From Nautilus pompilius (lineage: Eukaryota > Mollusca > Cephalopoda > Nautilida > Nautilidae): a stretch of DNA of 64,000 bases. This document shows positions 38,590 through 54,211 of the stretch, piece by piece. A model generated the notes under the pieces. It searched no databases and had not been told where the DNA came from. It saw only the letters and a list, made by a program, of their open reading frames with translations. Each line of letters begins with the position of its first letter. Positions within the stretch are counted from its first letter, which is position 1. A program made the position numbers and the translations under genes. The DNA is taken from NCBI GenBank assembly GCA_018389105.1, contig JACATO010002140.1, forward strand, positions 273,501 through 337,500, given 5' to 3'.

Positions 38590-38799
38590 TCTCATACGGA
38601 TGTATTGCTAGAAAAAATTATAAGAATGAGAAACGCACGGTATCACGGCCCCTACGCTCAACTTGTGCCGAGTAATGCAGATTTGGAAGATTATGGAGTT
38701 CAGAGAACATCAGGTGAAATACAGAGAGTTAAGATGGATCATAAATTCATTGAACGTTTTGCTAAAGGACAGCTTCACGATTTTCCTCTAAAAGAGTAA
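38590..38799 (+). CDS. possible terminal coding exon, product unrecognised
   Basis: A 69-codon open stretch follows an acceptor-like GATATTTAG (AG at 38588-38589) and ends at TAA (38797-38799). The peptide begins SHTDVLLEKIIRMRNARYHG and ends KGQLHDFPLKE. Its composition is balanced, with charged residues, aromatics and no low-complexity bias, unlike the chance frames elsewhere in the window. No domain is recognised, and there is no signal peptide or membrane segment. The upstream polypyrimidine tract is only moderate. A possible AATAAA lies at 38989-38994, inside a dispersed repeat. It might be the last exon of a host gene whose other exons are outside or undetected, or a fragment of a retrocopy. 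Confidence 0.42.
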   Translation, partial: SHTDVLLEKIIRMRNARYHGPYAQLVPSNADLEDYGVQRTSGEIQRVKMDHKFIERFAKGQLHDFPLKE

Positions 38800-38967
38800 T
38801 CTTAATCACAAAACAAAACTTTGTTTAGTATTAAAAGTAAATTCCACCCACACGTCAAAATATCAAATTAACTGACTTAGTAAAAACACATTTACTATTA
38901 TTTAAATATAGACATTACTTAATATCTCCCCGTGCATTAATGTCGTGTTTTGTTTAGTTATCCTTCT

Positions 38968-39036
38968 ATGACTGACTCAGGAAATCCAAATAAAGCCGAT
39001 CTTTATCAGGCATTTACAGGTAATTTAAAGATGAAG
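38968..39036 (+). repeat. dispersed short repeat copy
   Basis: Starts ATGACTGACTCAGGAAAT and ends TAATTTAAAGATGAAG. It shares both ends and spacing (about 65-70 bases) with the copies at 32128-32191 and 47799-47869. Confidence 0.55.
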
Positions 39037-39620
39037 TTTCCATGATAGTTTTTGAAACATTAAAAGCTTTGGTTCTGTTAACTAGCCTTCCTTAATTAAC
39101 ACTTAGAAAAGCCGAATAAAGTCAATCATTACATTTCATTTTTGAAATATTTCAGATGAAGATTAGTCAATATTTCCGAGTATATTAAAGTCTTATTTTC
39201 GTTCACTGTCATTAACTATTGTTTTCATCAACGTTATTGGCAAAATTACCATTTACTAATTAGGTTTATTTTATCTATCTTAGAAGGAAAGACAACGATT
39301 CCTCAGTCTCCAGATAATTAGAATTTTTTTAATGTTACTTGAAGCGAAATGGAATATTTTAAAAACCGCAGGTTACACAAATTTGTCATTTTGAAAATTA
39401 GGAATTTGCAACTCGGCGCGGTGAGCCCCCGAGCGCTAATCAGGTGATGATGAGCTGCTTCTTGGTATTACTTGAACATTTTCAAAACTTTAATTTCTAA
39501 TGTTTTAAGATATAATTTTTTCGTTTCTGAAAAATGAAAATTTCTTAGCGCTTGCAGCAGATAAAGAGCACGAAGAATACCGGTTGACTAGCGTTAAAGG
39601 TACTTAGGATTTAAGACGCC

Positions 39621-39664
39621 GAGAGAGAAAGAGAGAGAGAGAGAGAGAGTGTGTGTGTGTGTTT
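39621..39664. repeat. (GA)n-(GT)n microsatellite
   Basis: About 30 bases of GA repeat pass into about 14 of GT, the same arrangement as the larger array at 4881-5120. Confidence 0.93.
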
Positions 39665-40173
39665 GTTTTCACGGTAGCTGAAGGGAATAAGAATAACCCG
39701 TAGAGAATTACACATTTATGGCTTTTAAATTCACTAACAAGCTCTGTAACTAACGTAATAATCTACAAAATCTCCCCTTTTTATATATGGCATCCAAATG
39801 CAGTCCAGCAAGCTTCTGCAATTGATAAATTCGCATATTAGCTCAATTTTTAAGTGCTTATGTTAGAGAATATTGATCATGAGGAGGATTTCTTAAATAT
39901 GAAATTATAAAACGTCAATGTATTTTAATATATATATATTTAAAAAAAAATTCCGCAGTCCTAACTGTTTTCATTTTAAACGGATCATCATGATCACGTC
40001 ATTGATGATATTCAAAGCGACCTTCTCAACAAAACAATTGTCGTCATGGAAACGTGACGCTTTTCTTAAAGCGTGTGGCTGAAATATGACACTTGTATAG
40101 GTAATTTCAATAAAATTCAAAATAATGGCTTAAGCACCTTTGTTTTGATTACAATAAAAAGTTATCTCTAACT

Positions 40174-40230
40174 CATCTTTAATAGCTGAGGTAAAAGCCC
40201 CTTTCTCACGTGGCGTTTACTTTGAAGTTA
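40174..40230 (-). repeat. dispersed short repeat copy, inverted
   Basis: CATCTTTAATAGCT at 40174-40187 is the complement of the ATTAAAGATG end. On the minus strand the sequence leading to it (GAGAAAGGGGCTTTTACC) resembles the other copies. Confidence 0.45.
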
Positions 40231-40821
40231 CTGCGCTTCGCGTTTGATGCCAAGTAAATGCCGTGAAAAAGATATTTTGGCCCTTTGCATTAGTTATAGA
40301 GAAGAAACCAAAAAAAAAAAGATTTCTTTCTCGTACATATGGTTGCTGTAAGGAGCTCAAACTTTTATAATCTATGTGGTGTATTTTAGATAATAAATAA
40401 AACAAGATGAAATTTGAAATGACAAGAAAGAAGAAAAATATAGAAGAACGTCATTTGCCAGTTCTGTTGTTTATCGATGTAGCATCTACTGGCACCAATT
40501 GATGAAGACGGATTTTACTTATAAACTCTGTCAGTCGTCGCCAGTGCGTGACTGTTTATAATCTAAGTTGAAACACTGGTGATATCGAGTTGCGCTGACA
40601 GTTTACGTATTGCATTTCAGTAGTCTCAATATAACTTATATATGTATACAGTTTTGCGGAGTTGTATCACCAGTCAAAAGTGACCTTCCATCGGTGGTCT
40701 TTGAAATCTGGTTCTGTCATCGATGGGTCATTTCCATCGGATAATAAAGCTCAAGAATGAGGAGCTGAGCGGGAGATAGCAGCACCAACGTTTCATAAAT
40801 AAATTACAGGTACTTTTACTC

Positions 40822-40925
<104 letters not shown>

Positions 40926-41928
40926 TTAAGTTTCCGTAGCTCTTTAAAAAGTGTTTCCATAACATTCTGGTTATTTCCCTCGCGCTCCTGTTTAATTTAA
41001 ATTATCGCAGATTCATCTTTAGCAAAAAATTCAAACTCATGTGGCTTCACAATAATCATCGCCAAATTGCCTTGATTATTCTGTTTCTCTTGTATTTCCT
41101 GGGCTCTCTCCGCCACAGAACGATCGCCTCTCCCGCTAGCTCGACGCTAGGCCCGGCGCCAAGGAGTCCGCGAGTGTCCTATAAGGAAAACGTGAGGACA
41201 GCCGCCTGGAAGTCGGTGCTACTTCGACGACTGAAGAGAGGCAATGCGCGAAGACAAGACAAGCTGGCTATATTAATCACTATCGCTGTGCGGAGCTCTG
41301 CTGGAGCATCCCAAATGGCATGGCTTATAATCAGGATTGATCCACAGACAAGACAGCGTCAGCGAGACTCGTTTTCTTAAAGCGAAAGTGCCTATTAAAC
41401 TTGTAAAACTAGCGAACACGCCGGCTATCCTGTTCCTTTCTACTTTGTGTCGCTTTCCTTCGGATTATGGCCTTTGTCGTAATGTGACGCATCTTCGGTA
41501 TTCTTCTTAACTGTACTTGCAGATTCACACTTTACTTTCCGCTCTATCCCATTTCCCAGCTGAACTGAAGCAACAAACGTTTGCGTATTTGAACGTTGCA
41601 GAATGTTTCATCCGACTGTTTCAAGAAACAAAGGGAAATAACTCTTTAGAAAGTATTTAAAAGAAATGATTTAATAAAGTTTTTTTTTCCAAGCCACATC
41701 ATTGGTACAACTCAAAGCAACGCTCCCAATTTCGGTGATCGTTCTGCATACTAGACAAAATCTGTTCATTAAATGCAACTTCAATATTTACTAATACAGT
41801 AGACATCTTTATCCATAAATTTCAAATGATGGAGACACTCATTATACGGGAGAGGGAAAAAATGGCCCCTCACCCGTGATCAATTACCTGGAAAATCATC
41901 CATCAGTTCGGATTTGCCACCATAGTTC

Positions 41929-42100
41929 CGGTGTCAGAGTAAAAATTGCCGTCTATTAAAAACTGCACCAATCAATGAAATGTCGTCAACACTTGCTCGT
42001 TTTCGAGGGCGTGGGAAATTGAAGCGAAACGAGCATGTGCTGGCGAGATTATATTGATTGGTGCGTGTTTTGCTAGATCACAGTTTTTACTCTGACACCG
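41929..42100. repeat. 172 bp foldback (MITE-like) element
   Basis: Three pairs of inverted arms share exactly the same centre (42014.5). They are 17 perfect bases at 41929-41945 and 42084-42100, 12 perfect bases at 41965-41976 and 42053-42064, and 9-10 bases at about 41995-42005 and 42025-42034. Between the arms the pairing is interrupted. Complementarity stops sharply outside 41929 and 42100. The ends read CGGTGTCAGAG. No open frame is present. It lies about 110 bases before the first Met codon of the Tigger-type relic, so it may belong to that element or be an independent insertion. Confidence 0.8.
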
Positions 42101-42359
42101 ATAGCCGCCGCTCCACCATGCGGCGCTGCGGTTGGTAGTAGACGCGTTCTGGTTGTTTGCAAGCCACGAGTTAGCCAAGCAGCGCATATTTCTTGATTTC
42201 TTCGTACTGATGGCTTCAAAGCATTCTTATATCCATATTACGGGTGCTATTGATGTGGTAATGACTGTAGCGGCAGTAAGAGTGGCAAAGGACCTTTATC
42301 TACTGAGAGTAGTGAAAGTATTAGAGCCAGGCTGATGCTTTCTGGGATATCAAGTAGTT

Positions 42360-43506
42360 GCGTGAAACGGAAAAGGGGATGTGCCAACAAGCACTGGGCG
42401 AGAAGGTGGAGCTATTGAAAGAACTCGTACGCTCAGCCCAGCGAAGACTGTGACGTTTGGCAGTTGACCATCTATGACTCGAGGAACCAAAAAAGGCAAA
42501 ATCCTTAATGCAAAACGTTAAGTGGTCCACAAGAGTGTCGAGCAGCTTCATTCCCAGGGTGCTCCTGTGTCTGGGAAAATGCTGATGGAACAGGCCAGAG
42601 CATATCACAGTGAAATGGAAACTGAAGGTAACTGTGATTACTCTACTGGGGCGGTTGGTGACATTTAAAAGTTGCTATGGTATCCGTTAAGTCAGAGCAA
42701 GTGGTGCAACGTTGTCAGCTGACTATAACGCTTCCGCCGACACAATATACAACGCTGACAAGACAGCGATATTTTGGCGATGTCTGACATGGAACACTAT
42801 TTTAAAATAGGCGTCACAAGTGCAAAAGGTTGTGTGACCGGTAAACGCTATCGACCTCGTGCCTTCAAGAAAGCTACATTTTTTCCCTGAAATTTACCGG
42901 ACCCGCGAAGTATTTTCCACCTAATTGAACTTCTCTGGTTCGGCATTAAATGCCACTTGCGTGGTTAATTCATACGAAAATTTGTCGATCTTGCTGGATC
43001 TGATGGTTACGAAAGTTTGGCTTGGTGCGGCGTATCTCGTGGGTCGGACGGTTCCGCTGTCTATTCTTGACCTCACAGCGCAATATCTGGTCAAGTACGA
43101 TGTTCTTTGAAGAAGAAGATGATGATGATGATGATGATGATGATGGTACTTGTAGTGATTTCGAAGGATTCAAGATATCAATGGGAAAGTCGGACGCTGC
43201 TAAGCTGATGAGATATGCGAGGGGACTGAGAGACATCGTTCCTGACCTGAATGAAGATAAAGTCGAGAAATGTATTGTGTGTGACTCACTGCTCCGGTTC
43301 ATCAAACTCTGACCGATTAGGAAATTACTCATGCAACTCTGAACCGAAAAACTGTAGAACATGACAACAGTGATGATGGGGATGAGCAAGAGGTTTCACA
43401 AGAAAAAATTACTATGACAGAAGGAATAGCAGACATTACCCGTCTGATTAATTTCCTGAAGCAGAAATCTTTCATTATGCAACAGGAAATTATGCAGATG
43501 TATTAG
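42360..43506 (+). pseudogene. Tigger/Jerky-type (pogo superfamily) transposase relic
   Basis: The CENP-B-like N-terminal helix-turn-helix is readable across frames as CVKRKRG, then ALGEKVELLKELVRSAQ. VHKSVEQLHSQGAPVSGKML follows at 42525-42584, then EQARAYHSEM. DTIYNADKTAIFWR (42739-42780) is the family's second catalytic Asp block, usually IYNADETGLFWR. LNATCVVNSYENLS (about 42946-42987) aligns with the PPNTTS.LQP.DQG block, with Glu at the third acidic position (42976-42978). The gap between these two blocks is about half the normal length, so an internal deletion is likely. A (GAT)n run encodes poly-Asp at 43111-43145. The C-terminal part ends with FLKQKSFIMQQEIMQMY and TAG at 43504-43506. 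Multiple stops and frameshifts are present. Confidence 0.85.
43111..43145 (+). repeat. (GAT)n inside the Tigger-type relic
   Basis: About eleven GAA/GAT codons give an Asp-rich run in the frame that continues as SDFEGFKIS downstream. The microsatellite lies at an acidic linker of the transposase. Confidence 0.9.
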
Positions 43507-47775
<4,269 letters not shown>

Positions 47776-47869
47776 CATCTTTAATGCTTGTGTTTTACAT
47801 GACTGAGAAAGAAAATTGTGTGTAAATGTCAGGAGACTTTCAGTTATTTACTTTAGTCATTAAAGATGG
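47776..47869. repeat. 94 bp MITE-like element with CATCTTTAATG inverted ends
   Basis: The left end CATCTTTAATG (47776-47786) and right end CATTAAAGATG (47858-47868) are exact reverse complements over 11 bases. The inside contains ATGACTGAGAAAG at 47799-47811 and matches the copies at 32128 and 38968. It is the only copy in the window with both ends recognisable. No coding capacity. Confidence 0.65.
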
Positions 47870-48437
<568 letters not shown>

Positions 48438-51400
48438 GCTTTAGCGTTGGAGAAAAATTTTAATTAAAATTTATCCGAGTTCTTGTGTACTGGCGCAAAT
48501 TCTTTTCCCTTCACTTTATGGCAAAGCAAAAATGAAGAGGAGGAATAATCAAACAAATAGATCATCAAATATTGGTTCCTGCTGATATCAACCGCGCCTC
48601 GTTGGTCCGTATTAATTTAGAGAAGTCTTTGCACAACATGTTAGCAGCGCCTCCACAATATTGCCTCTGGGCGCCATCTTCGCTGGTAGGAGAAGGCCCG
48701 CAGCCATACACGTCGGACACGGCTTAACTCCAGTGGCGTGTTTGATTGGCAAAGCCGACAATGACGGACGGTGTCATACAGTGAATAGCTCCTCTCGTCT
48801 TTTGACCAGGGTCTAAAGAATACAGGACATTAAATCAGCCATTAGAACAATGGTGAATAGATTATTAATAAAAATCCGTTTATAGTTTTCTGTTTATAAA
48901 AATGTTAAGTTTTTAAAAAAAAAAAAAAAAATTAAACCAAAATTATAACAGATTAGCGTACACGCGAGAGCACAGACGGGACCAGAGCGTGGAAAAGGTT
49001 CCGGGCGATAACCGGAAAATCGCCATTCTAGAAAGGACGTGAACATGTCGAGGATATTTTTCTTGATTACTTCATATCTGTATAAAAACGTGGAAGATAT
49101 AACGGACTTGTGTCTCCTTACAGAGCCTCCCCCCACCCAAATTAGCTAAATTGCCATATAAACGCTTTAGTTAGCTCGTTGGTAAAATTACTACGCATTC
49201 CTATTCCCTCTTCAATTAACTATTGTTTTACTTCTATACGACGGTAGAATCTATCTATACGGATACGCCAAAAAATGTGTTCTTTGACGACAGCGGCCTC
49301 AGTCGAGCGCGGGCGGGTCACGTGCCCGGTCATCACATGGCCAAGACCAGCCTAGCGATACTAAGTTCGTGCCATCCGTAAATCTTGCAGGCTGTTGCAC
49401 GGCTAAGTATTAACATGCTGTAGATGTTGTCGGTTTTTTTCTGTTGGTTATGCGTTCCCCTTTTTTTCTGTACTTTATCGAAATTCAAAGACGGAATTGA
49501 AAGCTTCCCACCAACGGTTCACGCGCTATCACTTACCATACACCGGCCCGATTGAGGTGATGTTCCAGTGCCTATTACCGAAGACCTGTTCACTTCAGCG
49601 TGACGATTAGCCGGGGAATAGTGCGCACCTAACAGGTGCCCACACAAACCGCTCATGGAGGGAATTGTATGATGCATAATGACAAACAGCCGTTTAAATA
49701 AAAAAGAGTAAAGAACGACTCATTAAGACGCTCTTTTTAAGTATTGAATACCTTATGAGCATTTTTTTTTTCAGGTGAGCTAATTAGGTATTTACATGAC
49801 AAACAGACACGGTGGTTTTAACGTTATTTCGCAGAAACCAAAACCGTTCTGTCTGCGAGTAGATGCCGAAGACGTCAATACTGAAGAACTACGTAAACTA
49901 GCTAATGGTTGTTCTTAATCCAGGCGATGATGAATTCTTTTAGCGAGCCAACATTAAAATAAGAAACTTAATACTAAATACTCCAGCTAGAATTACAGGA
50001 TGAGCTCGCTATTATTATTTTTTGTTGTTGTTGTTGTTCTGACAGGGATAGAAACTTTATTCCTATTTCATTTTAAAGGATATTTAATCCTATCCTAATC
50101 ACGTTTGTTTGTTTTTTTCCTACGATGCGTAAAGCACAGTTTAGGCGTGTCATTGACCCTGATGGTGGGAGGAGATAGCAATTTGTGATATCGTACAACG
50201 TTATGAGCCTGTAGAAATTGTGATCGCAGTCCTTTATTGGCATATAAAGTAATGCGTAAGGTAAGTTATTGTCTGGGGTAAGTTGCGGAGAGTGCATGAA
50301 GGGTCTATACGCCTCGATCTTCGTAACGACCCACCCCTGTCTTCCCTATACACGGTGCCCATTTTTTTGTTGATCTTAGACTTAAAAAGGTGGGGTTCAC
50401 CGCCTCTCCTTTCACGGGAAAGGTTACCGCGTGCAAAAATAAGGGCGCCGACCAGATTCCAAGTCCTTTTAATTAACAGAAATTTCATATTTGATACGGT
50501 GTAGCAGCTCTTGGGAAACTGCTAAACCACTCGATGGCGCATTCAGCTTGCGTCTGTTTTAGTGACACGAGCTGTTAAGAAAGCATCATTTGGGAAACAA
50601 AGACGTTTTACTTCCACTGGATGGTTCATTCTCGTCTGAGGTATCGATTGGTTAGGGTTCAGCGTACATTGTTTTACTGGTCTTTAGCTCCTGGAATACG
50701 CTTAAGGAATGGGAATATTAGCTCCGCCAACTTTGAATCTGAGATTTCTAAGAGGAGGAATTAGAGAGATTTTCAAAATAATCAGATGGTTTTCAGCTAG
50801 GAATCGTAATTATAAATTAGCTAGCATTGAAAAAAAACAAACAAACAAATGGTTAGTTATCGCGAAATGTTTTCAGTAATACAATCATGAGAGGGCCAAC
50901 TGTGATAATATTAATCGGTGTAACGGTCGTGTTTGTCTTCCCGGCTACCCTGACCTAACCTTACCTCTCGAAGTTCTTCCGTTAGCCAACAGGTGGCGAT
51001 TTGCTGCGAATCCAAAGTCTTGTCTCGGAGCGACATCGAAAACCGTGAATCGAGCCTGATGTGTTACGAAAACTATTGGTCAATGTTATTGCATATTGTT
51101 AGTTTATTTCCGTGAAATTTTTTATGTTAGTACTTTATAAAGCTATCTTTTATAGCATGTTTGAATCAACAAGTTTATTAGCTCCTCTCCCCCCACACAC
51201 AATATTTATGTCAGAGTTTCTTTTTTAACTCCATAATTTTCGAAAGAAGTGTACGTGTTCGTCTCGGCTGACGATATAGGTGTCCCTACATCTGCTCAAC
51301 CGGATTTTTATGGGGTTTATGGTACGCAGAAAAGACGCTAACTGTCTTAACTCGTCTCTTACGCGAGCGCCGATTCCGTCTTCCGTCATCCCAGAATACA

Positions 51401-53251
51401 ACACTCACTCACCGACACACCCTTCTCCTGCTTCTACGATAATTCAAAATGTATTCAGCTTGCAAACATCGGTAAATTTCATGATGCAATGCTGGATTTT
51501 ACTATTTGAATGGTACAGGTGGCTGGAGCTAGTCGCCTCACGGCACGATCTGTCCGTTGCTTTGTTTTCAAACAGTTTAATTTTAATCCTGAAAAAGAAA
51601 AGTCTGGAATAGCAAACGATAAAAAGTAGCGGTGGATACTTTGAGAAGACGATTCCATACTCGTTTTCTTTTTGACCAGACAGTTGCAGATGAGGGAAAT
51701 GGTTGAGGGCAGGGAACACTCTGCAAACGAAGGACGGGTCTCATACAAATAATTTCCCACCGCTATTTCGCCGATCCGCAGCCTGCTATTGACGGTACCG
51801 AAATCGCTACTTACAAATTTGCAGCATCATCTTTTCGTTCCAGAAACCTGGCGATATTTCACGTCAATAGATCCACTCCAGAGCATCAATACACCGACAT
51901 ATCGTTGACTTACTTTGTCCGCGACCGACACTACATTTTCCCATATCGATGAAACCGGAGGAAGGCGCCGTGTCTATATTATGGCAAATATAACCATAAT
52001 AGGAATGACTCTCGTACCATATCAGAGTGATACAAAAAAAAAAAGCAGGGTTATCCGAAGAATTTAGCTAGGGCCACTATTTATTTGTTGGTCCTTAATT
52101 TCACCGATAGCTGTCCTCTGTCGCTGATTTCCCGACAGCCAATATCGATCAGAAGAATTTCGGGCTCGCAGACCCGCTCGGAAATTTCAAAGAACAGCAA
52201 AGAAGTGGAGGAAGTTACCAGAGAGGCTTTTGGCACGAGATCTGACAGAGGTCCCGATCTATCTCTGCACACACACACACACACACACACCTATTCAAAT
52301 ATCGCACCGCGCATTCGATGTAGTAGATAAAGGCCTTTCAATCATTACTTCCCAGTTCTTTTGTGCTCGATGCCTCCGAAGAACAGATGTCATCATCCGG
52401 ATGGGGCTTATTTTCAAAAAACAGGCCCCGGAACCATCCCCGGATTAAGCCATTCAGCCGCAAAGAAGGTGGCAAAACGTAAATTCCTTGTCCCAGAATT
52501 AATTCAGTATGAAGTCAGCGGAAACTCTTTCAGCAAACTCGTCTTGCAACTTTTAGTAAAGTTTTAGTTACGCCATTAGTAGTCGTACGCTCTTTAACCA
52601 GCGCGGAAAGAATTAACGCAATTACCTTATTTTTCACTGTATAGTGCGAGCCGACCAAAGATGCTGGTTGACGTTTACTTTGTTGTTGAGCCGACGCTTC
52701 ACGGTGTCTGAAGTCATGATGTTTTCGAGCAGATGGTAGACCAAAACAAAGGACGTGCCAGCCACGTGGAATTAAAAGGCTCCTGGAACGGAATATCTTT
52801 CTGTAACCGAAATATTATCACAAGCCGCGTGGGATAGAAATGGTGCCGATAATAATCGAATATTAGCTAAGTCGATTATTTGCATGTCCGTAGATTCTTG
52901 TGGCTGGCAAGAAGAAAAAAAAAGAGAAATCGATGGACCACGGATCGCACAGAAAAAAAAGAACAAAAGATGACGACCCAAGGATAAAACAAGCAAACAG
53001 TAGTGGGCTACATTAGATTAAAATCCTGATGGGAAACTCGCCCAAGCCGTGATGACTTCCTGCCTTCTTGCAATTACTAAGTTAAACAATTAGAAACTTC
53101 CTAGAATCAATAAGGAGAATCCAAAACCAGGTTCCTTCATTACAAAAAATAATTTTAACGTATGTTGACATCCTGGCCCTTTTCCAAGACTAATTTATAG
53201 CATGTAAACTTTAAATCTCATCTTAAACGATTCCCTATTTCGAATTAACAT
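48438..53251. other. no supported gene
   Basis: Unique sequence of mixed composition. There is a homopolymer A run near 48916-48931 and a short CA repeat at 52267-52290. Frames of 60-110 codons (for example 51280-51612 and 52361-52567) have no recognisable motifs. Confidence 0.45.
52267..52290. repeat. (CA)12 microsatellite
   Basis: Twelve uninterrupted CA units. Confidence 0.95.
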
Positions 53252-53326
<75 letters not shown>

Positions 53327-53327
53327 A

Positions 53328-53354
<27 letters not shown>
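53252..53354. repeat. (ATT)n followed by a poly(T) run
   Basis: About 74 bases of ATT repeat are followed by ACA and then a run of about 28 T. The T run could be the reverse-strand tail of a retroposed copy, but no body is seen beside it. Confidence 0.95.
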
Positions 53355-53359
<5 letters not shown>

Positions 53360-53698
53360 TTATTTTTTCTTTTAAATTTCGGTTGTTTTTTGTTTTGTTA
53401 TATTCGTATTCAGGCGGCATATTTTTCTAAAACAAATGCCATAGACACCAGGAGATTGGCGAAAAATTACGAATGAGTCAGCGGCAAACTTTCAAAAGAA
53501 CCCACATCCTAAAGGTTTCTGCCTGTAGACGTACAGCACAATACAATCAGGGATTTGCAAACGCTTCTCCAATCTGTTGATCGCTTGAAATACACATCGG
53601 AAAGCATTTCGATTTATTAGCTACTCCATTTCTTTTTTTTAAAAAAAGAGCGGTTTCTTTAAAAAATTAGGCCGAAGATAACAAAAAAAAAGCGATTA

Positions 53699-54211
53699 GA
53701 CCAGTGATTCTGTTTTAGACCAGTGATTCTGTATTAGACCAGTGATTCTGTTTTAGACCAGTGATTCTGTATTAGACCAGTGATTCTGTTTTAGACCAGT
53801 GATTCTGTATTAGAATAGTGATTCTGTTTTAGACCAGTGATTCTGTTTTAGACCAGTGATTCTGTTTTAGACCAGTAATTCTGTATTAGACCAGTAATTC
53901 TGTATTAGACCAGTGATTCTGTTTTAGACCAGTGATTCTGTTTTAGACCAGTGATTCTGTTTTAGACCAGTGATTCTGTTTTAGACCAGTAATTCTGTAT
54001 TAGACCAGTAATTCTGTATTAGACCAGTGATTCTGTTTTAGACCAGTGATTCTGTTTTAGACCAGTAATTCTGTATTAGACCAGTGATTCTGTTTTAGAC
54101 CAGTGATTCTGTATTAGAATAGTGATTCTGTATTAGACCAGTTATTCTGTATTAGACCAGTGATTCTGTTTTAGACCAGTGATTCTGTATTAGACCAGTG
54201 ATTCTGTAATT
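53699..54211 (+). repeat. 19 bp minisatellite, about 27 copies
   Basis: The unit GACCAGTGATTCTGTTTTA repeats in strict 19-base register from 53699 to about 54211. Two main variable positions give TTTTA or TATTA at the end and GTGATT or GTAATT inside. A few units have GAATAGTG. Variant order repeats in blocks, so multi-unit duplications took place. Stops occur in the unit, so it is not coding. Confidence 0.97.
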
